Source: Actinomycetospora straminea
GTDB lineage: Bacteria > Actinomycetota > Actinomycetes > Mycobacteriales > Pseudonocardiaceae
Length of the DNA stretch: 64,000 nt
Reading direction: 5' to 3'
Assembly: GCF_028737255.1 (NCBI RefSeq)
Contig: NZ_JAQZAN010000007.1
Span: 124,001-188,000, forward strand
Below are positions 41,063-48,006 of this stretch, piece after piece. Every line of letters starts with the position of its first letter. Position 1 is the first letter of the stretch. A program made the position numbers and the translations under genes. Below the pieces are notes generated by a model. It searched no databases. It was not told where the DNA came from and saw nothing but the letters and a program-made list of their open reading frames with translations.

Positions 41063-41614
41063 GTGACCGAGGGGTCGGGCCCGGCCGACGTGCCGGACCG
41101 GATGCGGGACCTCGTCCTGGCCGTGGACGCCTACCGCCGGGCCTACGCCGACGTGCTGGGCCTGGGCGTCGGCGAGGTGCTGACCATCGCCGATCTGGGA
41201 CGTGAGGGCGCGCGCCCGGTCGCGATCCTGGCCACGCGCCTGGGCGTCACGGCGCCCGCGGGCACCGCGCTCGTCGACCGGTTGCAGACGAAGGGACTCG
41301 TCGTGCGCCGCCCGCACCCGTCCGACCGGCGCAGCGTCCTGGTCGACCTGACGCCCCGCGGTCGGCGCGTCGCGGACCTCATGGGGCGGCTCTTCCGCGA
41401 GGACGTGCAGGCGGCGCTCGACGGCGCCCCGGTGGAGCACCTGCGCGAGCTCGCCGACCTGCTCGACGGCCTCGCCGCCGTGCTGCGCCACCGCGCCGGC
41501 GACGTGAACCGACTGCGCCGGCGGCTCCTGCGCGCGGACACCGCCATCGACGACGTCCCCGGGGACGCGTCGGGCGTGCCGGACGATGCCGGGCCGGGGG
41601 TGGGCACCTCGTGA
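41063..41614 (+). CDS. MarR-family transcriptional regulator
   Basis: 183 residues. Winged helix with GVGEVLTIADLGREG, helix-turn-helix RPVAILATRLGVTAPAGTALVDRLQTKGLV and wing RRPHPSDRRSVLVDLTPRG. The C-terminal 45 residues are basic then acidic. GTG at 41063 is chosen because GGAGG ends 8 bases upstream; an in-frame GTG at 41054 overlaps that site. The target is unknown; neighbours are the DUF7144 gene upstream and a small repeat protein downstream. Confidence 0.82.
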   Translation: MTEGSGPADVPDRMRDLVLAVDAYRRAYADVLGLGVGEVLTIADLGREGARPVAILATRLGVTAPAGTALVDRLQTKGLVVRRPHPSDRRSVLVDLTPRGRRVADLMGRLFREDVQAALDGAPVEHLRELADLLDGLAAVLRHRAGDVNRLRRRLLRADTAIDDVPGDASGVPDDAGPGVGTS

Positions 41615-41657
41615 CCGGCACCGGGCCGGCGGAGGACGACCACCGACCCGGCCCGTC

Positions 41658-41671
41658 GGGCCGGAGTACCC
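41658..41671 (-). promoter_or_regulatory. Possible DosR-like box upstream of the repeat protein
   Basis: Minus-strand reading GGGTACTCCGGCCC, two bases off the 10262 site, 73 bases before the ATG at 41744. Confidence 0.33.
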
Positions 41672-41743
41672 GGGCGCCGACCGGTCCCGCGGACGAACGT
41701 TCCCTCGAGCGGGCGAGGGCCCGCACGAGGAGAGGAGACCCCC

Positions 41744-41944
41744 ATGGGCAGCACCACCGACACGCGGCGCCGGGTCGTCGACCACGCCGGGGTGGGCATC
41801 GGTCGGGCCGGCGACGACGGCTGGGTCACCGACTTCGCCGGCGTGCGCCTCGGACGGGTGCTCGACGACGGGACCGTCGAGGACTTCTCCCACGTCCACG
41901 TCGGGACGCTCGAGACCGCCGCCCCGCACCACCCGGTCGCGTGA
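41744..41944 (+). CDS. Small protein made of 17-residue beta repeats
   Basis: 66 residues. Three units follow one another: VVDHAGVGIGRAGDDGW, VTDFAGVRLGRVLDDGT and VEDFSHVHVGTLE. Each has the pattern V-x-D-[HF]-x-x-V-x-[ILV]-G, as in short beta-hairpin repeat proteins. No cysteine and no membrane segment. ATG at 41744 follows GAGGAGAGG. The stop overlaps the next start by GTGA, so it is coupled to the DUF6544 copy 2. Function unknown. Confidence 0.72.
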   Translation: MGSTTDTRRRVVDHAGVGIGRAGDDGWVTDFAGVRLGRVLDDGTVEDFSHVHVGTLETAAPHHPVA

Positions 41945-42663
41945 GAGCTGGCTCCGCGGTCTTCTGGCCCTGCGACTTACGGGACCGGGTGCCCCCGCCG
42001 GTCCTGCGCTACTTCGCGCAGTCCCTGCTCCCTGGGGCGCCCGTGGTCCCCGCCGTGCGCCTGCGGATGCGGGGGTGGTTGCGGCTCGGCCGGGTGTGGC
42101 TCCCGTTCCGCGCCGACGAGGTCCTCGCGCCGCGACGCGGTTTCCGGTGGTCGGCGACGGTCGGCGGGGTCATCCGCGGCACCGATCGCGGAGGTGCGGG
42201 ACCCGGACGGATGCGCTGGACCCTGGCGCGGCTGCTGACCCTGGTGGACGCCGACGGCCCCGACATCAGCCGCAGCGCCGCCGGGCGCGCGGGCGCCGAG
42301 GCGATCTGGGCGCCCGCGGCCGTCCTGCCGGGACCCGGCGTCTCGTGGACCGCGCTCGACGACCGCCACCTGCGCGTCCTCGTCGACGTCGGTGACACGC
42401 CGGTCGACCTGCACCTCCACGTCGACGACACCGGACGCCTGCGCGCGTTCCGCACGATGCGCTGGGGCGACCCCGACGGGACCGGCCACTGGGACCGGCA
42501 CCCCTTCGGGGGGCGGGTCACGAGCACCCGGCGGTTCGGCACCTCCGTGGTCCCCGCGACCGGCGCGGTGGGCTGGTACCCCGACGGCCCCGGCGCCCGG
42601 CGTCGTGAGTTCTTCCGCTTCCGCCTCACCGCGCTGGTGCCGACCGACCGAACCCCGTGGTGA
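41941..42663 (+). CDS. DUF6544-like protein (copy 2)
   Basis: 240 residues, paralogous to the gene at 37456. Shared pieces are LPxxVLRYFAQSL-type start (PPPVLRYFAQSLLPGAP), MRGWLRLGRVWLPFRADEV, GAEAIWAPAAVLPG, MRWGDPDGTGHWDRHPFGG and GWYPDGPGARRREFFRF. It is probably a beta-barrel-like ligand-binding fold; function unknown. GTG at 41941 lies in the overlap with the repeat protein. A longer frame reaching back to 41611 is not supported by homology. Confidence 0.75.
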   Translation: MRAGSAVFWPCDLRDRVPPPVLRYFAQSLLPGAPVVPAVRLRMRGWLRLGRVWLPFRADEVLAPRRGFRWSATVGGVIRGTDRGGAGPGRMRWTLARLLTLVDADGPDISRSAAGRAGAEAIWAPAAVLPGPGVSWTALDDRHLRVLVDVGDTPVDLHLHVDDTGRLRAFRTMRWGDPDGTGHWDRHPFGGRVTSTRRFGTSVVPATGAVGWYPDGPGARRREFFRFRLTALVPTDRTPW

Positions 42664-42688
42664 CGTCGGGCCGGTCCGTCGGGCGGGG

Positions 42689-42823
42689 TCAGCGCGGGGC
42701 GACCTCGCGGACGCCGCGGCGGGCGGCCTCGGCCCGGGTCGGGGTCTTCGCGCTCGGACGGCGGGCGTCGGTCTTCGCGACGGCCCAGCCGTCGTCGGTG
42801 GGGGTGACGTGACGGTCGGACAC
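42689..42823 (-). CDS. DUF2188-like small protein
   Basis: 44 residues: RHVTPTDDGWAVAKTDARR then a helix TRAEAARRGVREVA. This is the DUF2188 pattern (H-V-x-P-x-x-D-G-W-A-V-K). GTG at 42823 has AGGAGGAG upstream. It ends the Asp23/AmaP operon 44 bases downstream of the AmaP gene. Function unknown. Confidence 0.7.
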   Translation of the reverse strand: MSDRHVTPTDDGWAVAKTDARRPSAKTPTRAEAARRGVREVAPR

Positions 42824-42867
42824 GACTCCTCCTCCTGGGTGGGGTGTGGTGTCGGTCGGGGTCCGCG

Positions 42868-43455
42868 TCAGGCGACGCGGTCGGTGGGGCGGGCGCGGCC
42901 GGTGCGGACGAGCAGCCGGGTCGGCACCCGCGGCGCGTCCAGGGCACGGCGCAGTCGCGGCAGCGCGTGCTGCTCGAGGTGCGCGACGGCCGGACCGGGC
43001 GCGGCCTCGGCGTCGAGGTCGAGCTCGACGTAGAGCGCCGGCTGCGGGGCGCCGGACGTGAGCCGGACGCGTGCGTCGACCACGCCGGGGTGCGCGGTCA
43101 GGTCCGCGCGCACGGCGTCGGCGGTGACCCCGCCCGGGATCGTCGTGCGGCCCGGGGTGGCCCCGGCGGCCTCGAGCGACCAGGTCTCGCCGGCCGGTCG
43201 GCGGCGGGCCTGGGCGAGCAGCCAGCGCAGGCCGAGCAGCCCGACGACGACCCCGGCGGCGGCCGCGACCCAGGTCCACCAGGCCGGCGGCGCGGCCGGG
43301 GCGGTGAGCAGCGGGGCGCCGGGGGCGACGAGGGGCAGGCGTCCGGTCGCGATGCCGGCGACCACGCCGCCGGCGGCGAGCAGCACGATCCCCGCGAGGG
43401 CGAGCAGCCCCCGGTTCAGCCGCGCGGGTGGGTTGGTGGCACGGGACGAGCTCAC
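42868..43455 (-). CDS. AmaP-like alkaline-shock membrane anchor protein
   Basis: 195 residues with two TM helices (about 17-37 and 60-80), then a cytoplasmic alpha/beta domain (GVTADAVRADLTAHPGVVDARVRLT and ALYVELDLDAEA). This resembles AmaP, which tethers Asp23 to the membrane in Firmicutes and is common in actinobacterial Asp23 operons. GTG at 43455 starts 3 bases after the upstream stop. Confidence 0.75.
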   Translation of the reverse strand: MSSSRATNPPARLNRGLLALAGIVLLAAGGVVAGIATGRLPLVAPGAPLLTAPAAPPAWWTWVAAAAGVVVGLLGLRWLLAQARRRPAGETWSLEAAGATPGRTTIPGGVTADAVRADLTAHPGVVDARVRLTSGAPQPALYVELDLDAEAAPGPAVAHLEQHALPRLRRALDAPRVPTRLLVRTGRARPTDRVA

Positions 43456-43458
43456 GGC

Positions 43459-44001
43459 TCAGCGCTCCTTGCGGGTCGAGGCGACCCCGACACGGAGGCG
43501 AGGTCGACGGGCGAGGCCCAGCGCGTCGAGGTCGGCGCCGAGCGCCGCCGCGAGGGACGTGCGCAGCTCGGCCGTGCTGGCCCGGTGGGTGCGCGCGCGG
43601 ACCCGCACGCGGCGGCGGCGCACGTGGACCGCGGCGCGGTCGACGCCCTCGACGGCGAGGGCGCGGCGGCGCAGCCGGGTGGCGAGGTCGGTGCGGTGCC
43701 AGCCACCGACGAGGTCGGTGCCGGCGGGCGGGGTGGCCAGGGGCAGCACGTGGCTGCACCCCGGCCACTGGGCCGCGACGAGCAGGACCACGCCGACGGC
43801 GGCGGCCACGCCCGCCCCGACGAGGACGGGCGCGGCCTGCCACGAGGTGCGGCCCAGCGTCCCGACCACCGTGTCGAGGGCGACGAGCGGCGTGCGCTCG
43901 AGCAGGGTCTGGATCGCGCTCGTGGCCACCAGCGCGCCGAGGGCCAGCAGCACGAGGGCCGTCAGCGCGGCCGGCAGGGTGCGGCGGGAGCGGCGGGTCA
44001 C
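43459..44001 (-). CDS. DUF6286-like membrane protein of the Asp23 operon
   Basis: 180 residues. Two TM helices (about 10-32 and 62-82), then a basic cytoplasmic region with VDRAAVHVRRRRVRVRARTHR, an alternating Arg strand typical of DUF6286. GTG at 44001 overlaps the stop of the upstream Asp23 remnant by GTGA, so it depends on ribosomes finishing that frame. Confidence 0.75.
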   Translation of the reverse strand: MTRRSRRTLPAALTALVLLALGALVATSAIQTLLERTPLVALDTVVGTLGRTSWQAAPVLVGAGVAAAVGVVLLVAAQWPGCSHVLPLATPPAGTDLVGGWHRTDLATRLRRRALAVEGVDRAAVHVRRRRVRVRARTHRASTAELRTSLAAALGADLDALGLARRPRLRVGVASTRKER

Positions 44002-44370
44002 GCGACCACCCGCCCCGTGTCGGACGTGGCGGCGGTGTCGGAGGTGCTGACGAGGGCCGACACCGCGACGTCGACGCGCGCGACGGTGAGGCCGGAGAGC
44101 TCGCGGGTCCGGGTGGTGACGTGGTGGCGCACCGCCTCGGCGGCGGCCGCGACCGGGCTCAGGTACGGGACGGCGAGGGTGAGCTCGACGTCGAGCCGGT
44201 CGCCGGTGGGCCGGACGCGGGCCCGCGCCGGGCGGGAGCCGGTGAGGCCGGCGGGCGGACGGGACGGCGACGCCGTCGACCTCGCCGGCGGCCGCGGTGA
44301 CGAGCGTCGTCACCGCGTCGTCGGCGATGGTCAGGGCGCCGCGCTCGTCGGGCGGCACGGGCGGGGTCAT
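43998..44370 (-). pseudogene. Asp23/Gls24-like gene with an internal frameshift
   Basis: It starts at ATG 44370 with a normal Asp23 beginning (DERGALTIADDAVTTLVTAA, then GEVDGVAVPS). The remaining Asp23 sequence (RVRPTGDRLDVELTLAVPY, AEAVRHHVTTRTRELSGL, VARVDVAVSAL) is in a different frame that ends at 43998. The break is near 44255-44275, in the run GTCCCGTCCGCCCGCC. Either a few bases were lost from a short CCGTC repeat, or this is an assembly error or a programmed shift. Both ends keep correct overlaps with neighbours (ATGA upstream, GTGA downstream), arguing for recent loss or an artefact. Confidence 0.7.
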
Positions 44371-44579
44371 CGGCGCACCCGATCTCGGTCGGAGCCGGCG
44401 CCGCGCAGCTGCTCGGCCAGCTCCGTCAGGTCCAGCCGGCCGTCGGCCCAGCGGCCGGCGAGCAGGCCGACACCGCCGAGGACGAGCACGACCAGGAAGG
44501 CGCCGAGGCCGCCGAAGGCGCCGGCGAACCCGAGGGCCACGCCGGCGGCGAGGCCGAGGATGGTGTTGGTGGTGACCAT
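44367..44579 (-). CDS. Small DUF2273-like membrane protein
   Basis: 70 residues with two closely spaced TM helices (about 7-22 and 26-42) rich in glycine, then an amphipathic helix (LDLTELAEQLRGAG). DUF2273 proteins accompany Asp23 genes in many operons. ATG at 44579 follows GGAGGT. The stop overlaps the next gene by ATGA. Confidence 0.77.
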   Translation of the reverse strand: MVTTNTILGLAAGVALGFAGAFGGLGAFLVVLVLGGVGLLAGRWADGRLDLTELAEQLRGAGSDRDRVRR

Positions 44580-44611
44580 GGATGACCTCCGGGAGAGGGT
44601 GCGGGGAAGGG

Positions 44612-44947
44612 TCAAGTGACGTCGGTGACGGCGACGTCGACGGGGTGGCCGGGCGCGCGGACCGCGACCGCCTCGCGGACCTGCTCGACGAGGCGTGTCA
44701 GCGGGGCGCCGTAGCGGGCGGCGACGGTGACCGCGATGCGGGCGGGCCCGCCGTCGCGGTCGTCGACGCGGACCCCGACCACCCGGCGGCCGGGGAGCAG
44801 GGTGGCCGCCGTGCCGTGGTCGCCGGCGACGAGGCCGGCGACCAGCGGGCACGCGACCACCGCCGCGGCGACCCGGTCGACGTCGATCCCGGCCACGACG
44901 GCCTGGTCGGCGTCGGTGCGCCGACCGGGCCCGCCGGGGCGGGTCAC
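44612..44947 (-). CDS. Short Asp23-like protein
   Basis: 111 residues. VDRVAAAVVACPLVAGLVAG, RRVVGVRVDDRDGG and IAVTVAARYGAPLTRLVEQVREAV resemble the core of Asp23/Gls24 proteins. No membrane segment. GTG at 44947 overlaps the stop of the full Asp23 gene by GTGA. Confidence 0.68.
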   Translation of the reverse strand: MTRPGGPGRRTDADQAVVAGIDVDRVAAAVVACPLVAGLVAGDHGTAATLLPGRRVVGVRVDDRDGGPARIAVTVAARYGAPLTRLVEQVREAVAVRAPGHPVDVAVTDVT

Positions 44948-45471
44948 CGGACCCGGGCCGGGGCGGAGGCCGCCTCGTCGCCGCCCTCGTGGTCGTCGCC
45001 GGGCAGGTGCAGGTCGACGACGTCGACGTTGACCTCGACGACCTCGAGGCCCGTCATCTGCGAGACCGAGGTGATGACGTTGCGGCGGATGGCGCGCGCG
45101 AGCTCGGCGATGGCGACGCCGTGGTCGACGACGACGGTCAGGTCCACCGCGGCCTGGCGCTCGCCGACCTCGACCGACACGCCCTGGGTCGTGGAGGAGC
45201 GCCCGCCGGGGATGCGCTCGGTGATGGCGCCGAAGGCGCGGGCGGCGCTGGTGCCGAAGCCGTGCACGCCGTCGACCTGCCGCGCGGCCAGCCCGGCGAT
45301 CTTCGCGACGACGCCGTCGGCGATCGTCGTGCGGCCCGCGGTGCTCTCCAACGGCGAGGTGCCGGCGGCGCGGGCCGGGGCCGTGGGGGCCGTGGGGGCC
45401 GTGGGGGCCGTGGCGGCCGTGGGGGCCGGCGAGGCGGTGGACGGGCGGGGGGCGGGGCTCGGGGCGGTCAT
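44944..45471 (-). CDS. Asp23/Gls24 envelope stress response protein
   Basis: 175 residues. An Ala/Pro/Thr repeat leader (about 1-40) is encoded by tandem 9-bp units. The Asp23 domain follows: GRTTIADGVVAKIAGLAARQVDGVHGFG, VEVGERQAAVDLTVVVDHG and RRNVITSVSQMTGLEVVEVNVDVVDL. These proteins coat the inner membrane face and respond to envelope stress. ATG at 45471 follows GGAGG. First gene of the operon that runs down to 42689. Confidence 0.88.
   Translation of the reverse strand: MTAPSPAPRPSTASPAPTAATAPTAPTAPTAPARAAGTSPLESTAGRTTIADGVVAKIAGLAARQVDGVHGFGTSAARAFGAITERIPGGRSSTTQGVSVEVGERQAAVDLTVVVDHGVAIAELARAIRRNVITSVSQMTGLEVVEVNVDVVDLHLPGDDHEGGDEAASAPARVR
45377..45430. repeat. Tandem 9-bp repeat inside the Asp23 gene
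   Basis: Unit GGGGCCGTG occurs four times exactly, then once as GCGGCCGTG, then partially. In frame on the minus strand it encodes an Ala-Pro-Thr repeat in the N-terminal leader. The copy number is likely to vary by slippage without breaking the frame. Confidence 0.85.
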
Positions 45472-45663
45472 GGTTGTCCTCCTGCTCGACGGGGATCACG
45501 GCGCCGCCCGGGGCTGGACGGCGCTGTCCGTCGAACTCATTCGGTTGGACACGAGCGAACGCGGATCCTCACGCGACCACCGACGTGACGGCGGATACAG
45601 GTGGGTGGCCCCGGAGCAGGTCCCGGTGCGGGACCCCGCGCGCTCCCGCCCGGCCCCGAGGAG

Positions 45664-46059
45664 CTACACGGAGCCGGCGCGCGCGGCGGGCTGGAACAGC
45701 TCGACCAGGTTGCCGTCCGGGTCGGCCACGAGGACCTGGCGCCCGCCGGGTCCGGCGACGAGGTCGCTGCGGAAGGACAGTCCCGCGCCGTGCAGTCGGG
45801 CGATCTCGGCGTCGAGGTCCTCGACGACCAGGTGGATGCGGTTGCGACCCGGCGTCGCGGCGTCCTCCGGCGTCGCCCGCGCGCCGGAGCTGGCCGGGCC
45901 GGACAGCAGGAGCCGGAGCGGCCCGCGGACGACGTCGGCGAACGCCGGCGCGAACGTCGTGTTCACGGTGAACCCGAGGTGGGTCGTGTAGAAGGCGATG
46001 GCGGCGTCGACGTCCTCGACGAGGTAGCGGACGCTGGCGTGCTCGGGATGCTCGGTCAC
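45664..46059 (-). CDS. Glyoxalase/VOC-superfamily protein
   Basis: 131 residues, two beta-alpha-beta-beta-beta units: VRYLVEDVDAAIAFYTTHLGF, then NRIHLVVEDLDAEIARL and VADPDGNLVELFQPA. The first-unit His/second-unit His-Glu pattern suits a metal site. It contains no cysteine, so it is not ArsI C-As lyase despite lying downstream of an arsenate-reductase fusion. GTG at 46059 overlaps the stop of that gene by GTGA. Confidence 0.85.
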   Translation of the reverse strand: MTEHPEHASVRYLVEDVDAAIAFYTTHLGFTVNTTFAPAFADVVRGPLRLLLSGPASSGARATPEDAATPGRNRIHLVVEDLDAEIARLHGAGLSFRSDLVAGPGGRQVLVADPDGNLVELFQPAARAGSV

Positions 46060-46829
46060 GGCGGACCCTCCGTTCTTCCGGTCGTGGTGAGGACGGGGAG
46101 CAGGTGCCGGACGCGGGTGTCGATCTCCGCGGCGGCGCCGTCGAAGGGGTCGTCGCCGGTCCCGGTGGGGCCGGCCGCGGGGTCGCGGACGCTCCAGTGG
46201 ATCGTCCGCTGCTGGCCCGGGAACGGCGGGCACACCTCGCGCGCCCTGTCGCACAGGGTGACGACGACGTCGAAGTGCCGGTCGGCGAGCGTGTCCACGC
46301 CGCGTGGCCGCTGGCCGGACACGTCGATCCCGAAGCCCCGCCGCAGGGCGCGGACCGCGCCGGGGTGCAGCTCGTCCTTGGGTCGGGTGCCGGCGCTGGT
46401 GGCCGACACCCCGGCGAGGGCGTGCCGGTCGAGCAGCGCCGCGGCGATCGGGGAGCGCGCGCTGTTGCCCGTGCACACGAACAGGACCTCGATGCGCCGG
46501 TCGGGCGCGAACGGCCGGTCGTCGTGGGGCCGCGCCAGCGCCGGGTGGAGGGCGACGCCGGTGTCGTGCAGGCCGTGCCCGCAGCGGTCGAGGTCGAGGT
46601 GGTAGTAGGTGTCGCGCCCGTCGAGGCTGCTGCGGGAGCTCGTCACCAGTCCGCCGTCGCGCAGCAGCCGCAGGTGGTACGAGACCAGGTTCTGGGGTTC
46701 CCCGACACGGGCCGCCAGCTCGCGCACGCGGTGGTCACCGGCGGACAGCTCGGTCATCAGCCGCCACCGCAGGGGATGGGCGGCCAGCCGCACGAAGGCC
46801 GGGGGCGCGGCGCGACCTGCTGAGGGCAT
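46056..46829 (-). CDS. ArsR repressor fused to arsenate reductase (low-molecular-weight phosphatase type)
   Basis: 257 residues. Residues about 8-95 are an ArsR-like winged helix (HPLRWRLMTELSAGDHRVREL, EPQNLVSYHLRLLRDGGLV). Residues about 112-250 are a low-molecular-weight phosphatase fold with VLFVCTGNSARSPIAAALL (C-x5-R). The further Cys pair in VVTLCDRAREVCP matches the redox cysteines of thioredoxin-coupled ArsC, so arsenate reduction is more likely than phosphatase action. No As(III)-binding Cys pair is seen in the ArsR part. A strong palindrome lies 27 bases upstream, so the fusion probably represses itself. Confidence 0.88.
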   Translation of the reverse strand: MPSAGRAAPPAFVRLAAHPLRWRLMTELSAGDHRVRELAARVGEPQNLVSYHLRLLRDGGLVTSSRSSLDGRDTYYHLDLDRCGHGLHDTGVALHPALARPHDDRPFAPDRRIEVLFVCTGNSARSPIAAALLDRHALAGVSATSAGTRPKDELHPGAVRALRRGFGIDVSGQRPRGVDTLADRHFDVVVTLCDRAREVCPPFPGQQRTIHWSVRDPAAGPTGTGDDPFDGAAAEIDTRVRHLLPVLTTTGRTEGPP

Positions 46830-46855
46830 GCCCGGCAGTGTCGCGCGTCCGCCTC

Positions 46856-46883
46856 CGATCCATCAAGCGTATTTGATGGATCG
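46856..46883. promoter_or_regulatory. Palindromic operator for the ArsR fusion gene
   Basis: Two exact 11-base arms (CGATCCATCAA and its reverse complement) with a 6-base spacer GCGTAT. The inner ATCAA-N6-TTGAT matches the usual ArsR/SmtB operator style, and the site is AT-rich compared with its surroundings. It lies between the fusion gene and the divergent methyltransferase. Confidence 0.85.
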
Positions 46884-46965
46884 TGTCCGAGCCGGGACAC
46901 GGGCGCGCGACCGGCCCCGTCGTGGGGACGCGGCCGGTGGGCCGTCCGCGCTAGCGTCCGGCGCC

Positions 46966-48006
46966 ATGTCCACCGCGATGGAGGGCGGCGGGCGCTACAA
47001 CGCCAACGCCTCGGCCCAGGCCGCCTCGTCCGCGTTCGGTCTCGACCTCCTCCGGGATGCCGCCGCCCGCGCGCCGCTCGGCCCGGCCGGGATCGTCACC
47101 GTCGTCGACTACGGGTCGTCCGAGGGGCAGAACTCCCTGGCGCCGATGGCGGCCGCCGTCGACGCGGTCCGGCAGGTCCGGGGTGAGGACCAGCCGGTGT
47201 GGGTGTGCCACACCGACCTGCCGGGCAACGACTTCGGGTCGCTCTTCCGCACCGTCGCGGACAGCCCGGACACCTACCGGCGACCGGGCGTGCACACCGC
47301 GGCCGTCGGCCGGTCCTTCTACGAGCAGCTGCTGCCCGCGGGCTGGGTGAGCGTCGGGTGGAGCTCCATCGCCGTGCACTGGCTCGGCGAGGTCCCGGGG
47401 CCGCTGGACGGCTTCTGGTTCAGCAGCGCGAGCCCGGAGCAGGACGCGGCCTGGGCGCGGGCCGGCGCCGCCGACTGGTCGGCGTTCCTCGGGGCGAGGG
47501 CCGCGGAGATGCTGCCGGGGGCCCGCCTCGTGAACGTCGTCGGCGCCGCCCACGGCGAGGGGCCCACGCGCCGGTCCGGGGCGGAGCGCGCCATGGACGA
47601 GGTCGCCCGCGGCCTGCAGGTGCTCGTCGACCGTGGCGTCCTGCGCGAGGCCGAACGGGACGCGATGGTGATCCCGGCCTGGTACCGCACCGCCGCCGAG
47701 TGGCGGGCCCCGTTCGGCGACGACGGCGACCTCGAGCTCGAGCAGCTGGAGTTCGTCGACATCGGGGACCCCCTGTGGCGTCAGACCGCGGAGTCCGGGG
47801 ACCCCGCGGCCTACCCCGCCCGGGTCGCGACGGCCCTGCGGGTGTCCTTCGGCCCCTCGCTGCTCCAGGACCTCGACCCGGACCGGCGGGCAGCCGTCGC
47901 CGCCGAGCTCTTCGACCGTCACCTGGCCGACGCCATCGCCGCCCAGCCGGCCGAGCCGTGGTTCGACTGGCGTCTCGCCGTCATGGTCATCGCGAGACGG
48001 GGGTGA
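46966..48006 (+). CDS. SABATH-type carboxyl methyltransferase-like protein
   Basis: 346 residues. Order and motifs follow plant salicylate/jasmonate methyltransferases: a start like GGGRYNANASAQA, the SAM site VDYGSSEGQNSL, the hallmark LPGNDFGSLFRTV, GRSFYEQLLPAGWV and SSIAVHWLGEVP. SABATH enzymes methylate carboxyl groups of small acids using S-adenosylmethionine. The aromatic-acid substrate residues cannot be judged here. ATG at 46966 or 46978 could start. The last 20 bases overlap the convergent CPBP gene. Confidence 0.85.
   Translation: MSTAMEGGGRYNANASAQAASSAFGLDLLRDAAARAPLGPAGIVTVVDYGSSEGQNSLAPMAAAVDAVRQVRGEDQPVWVCHTDLPGNDFGSLFRTVADSPDTYRRPGVHTAAVGRSFYEQLLPAGWVSVGWSSIAVHWLGEVPGPLDGFWFSSASPEQDAAWARAGAADWSAFLGARAAEMLPGARLVNVVGAAHGEGPTRRSGAERAMDEVARGLQVLVDRGVLREAERDAMVIPAWYRTAAEWRAPFGDDGDLELEQLEFVDIGDPLWRQTAESGDPAAYPARVATALRVSFGPSLLQDLDPDRRAAVAAELFDRHLADAIAAQPAEPWFDWRLAVMVIARRG

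Noticed and set aside
41611..41940. N-terminal extension of DUF6544 copy 2
   Set aside because: It overlaps the 66-residue repeat protein in another frame, and the extension is Arg-rich with no family match.
45377..45430. Possible CRISPR or satellite array
   Set aside because: Units are 9 bp, contiguous, without spacers, and in frame within the Asp23 gene.
45664..46059. ArsI-type C-As lyase
   Set aside because: VOC fold next to an arsenate reductase, but the protein has no cysteine, which ArsI needs.
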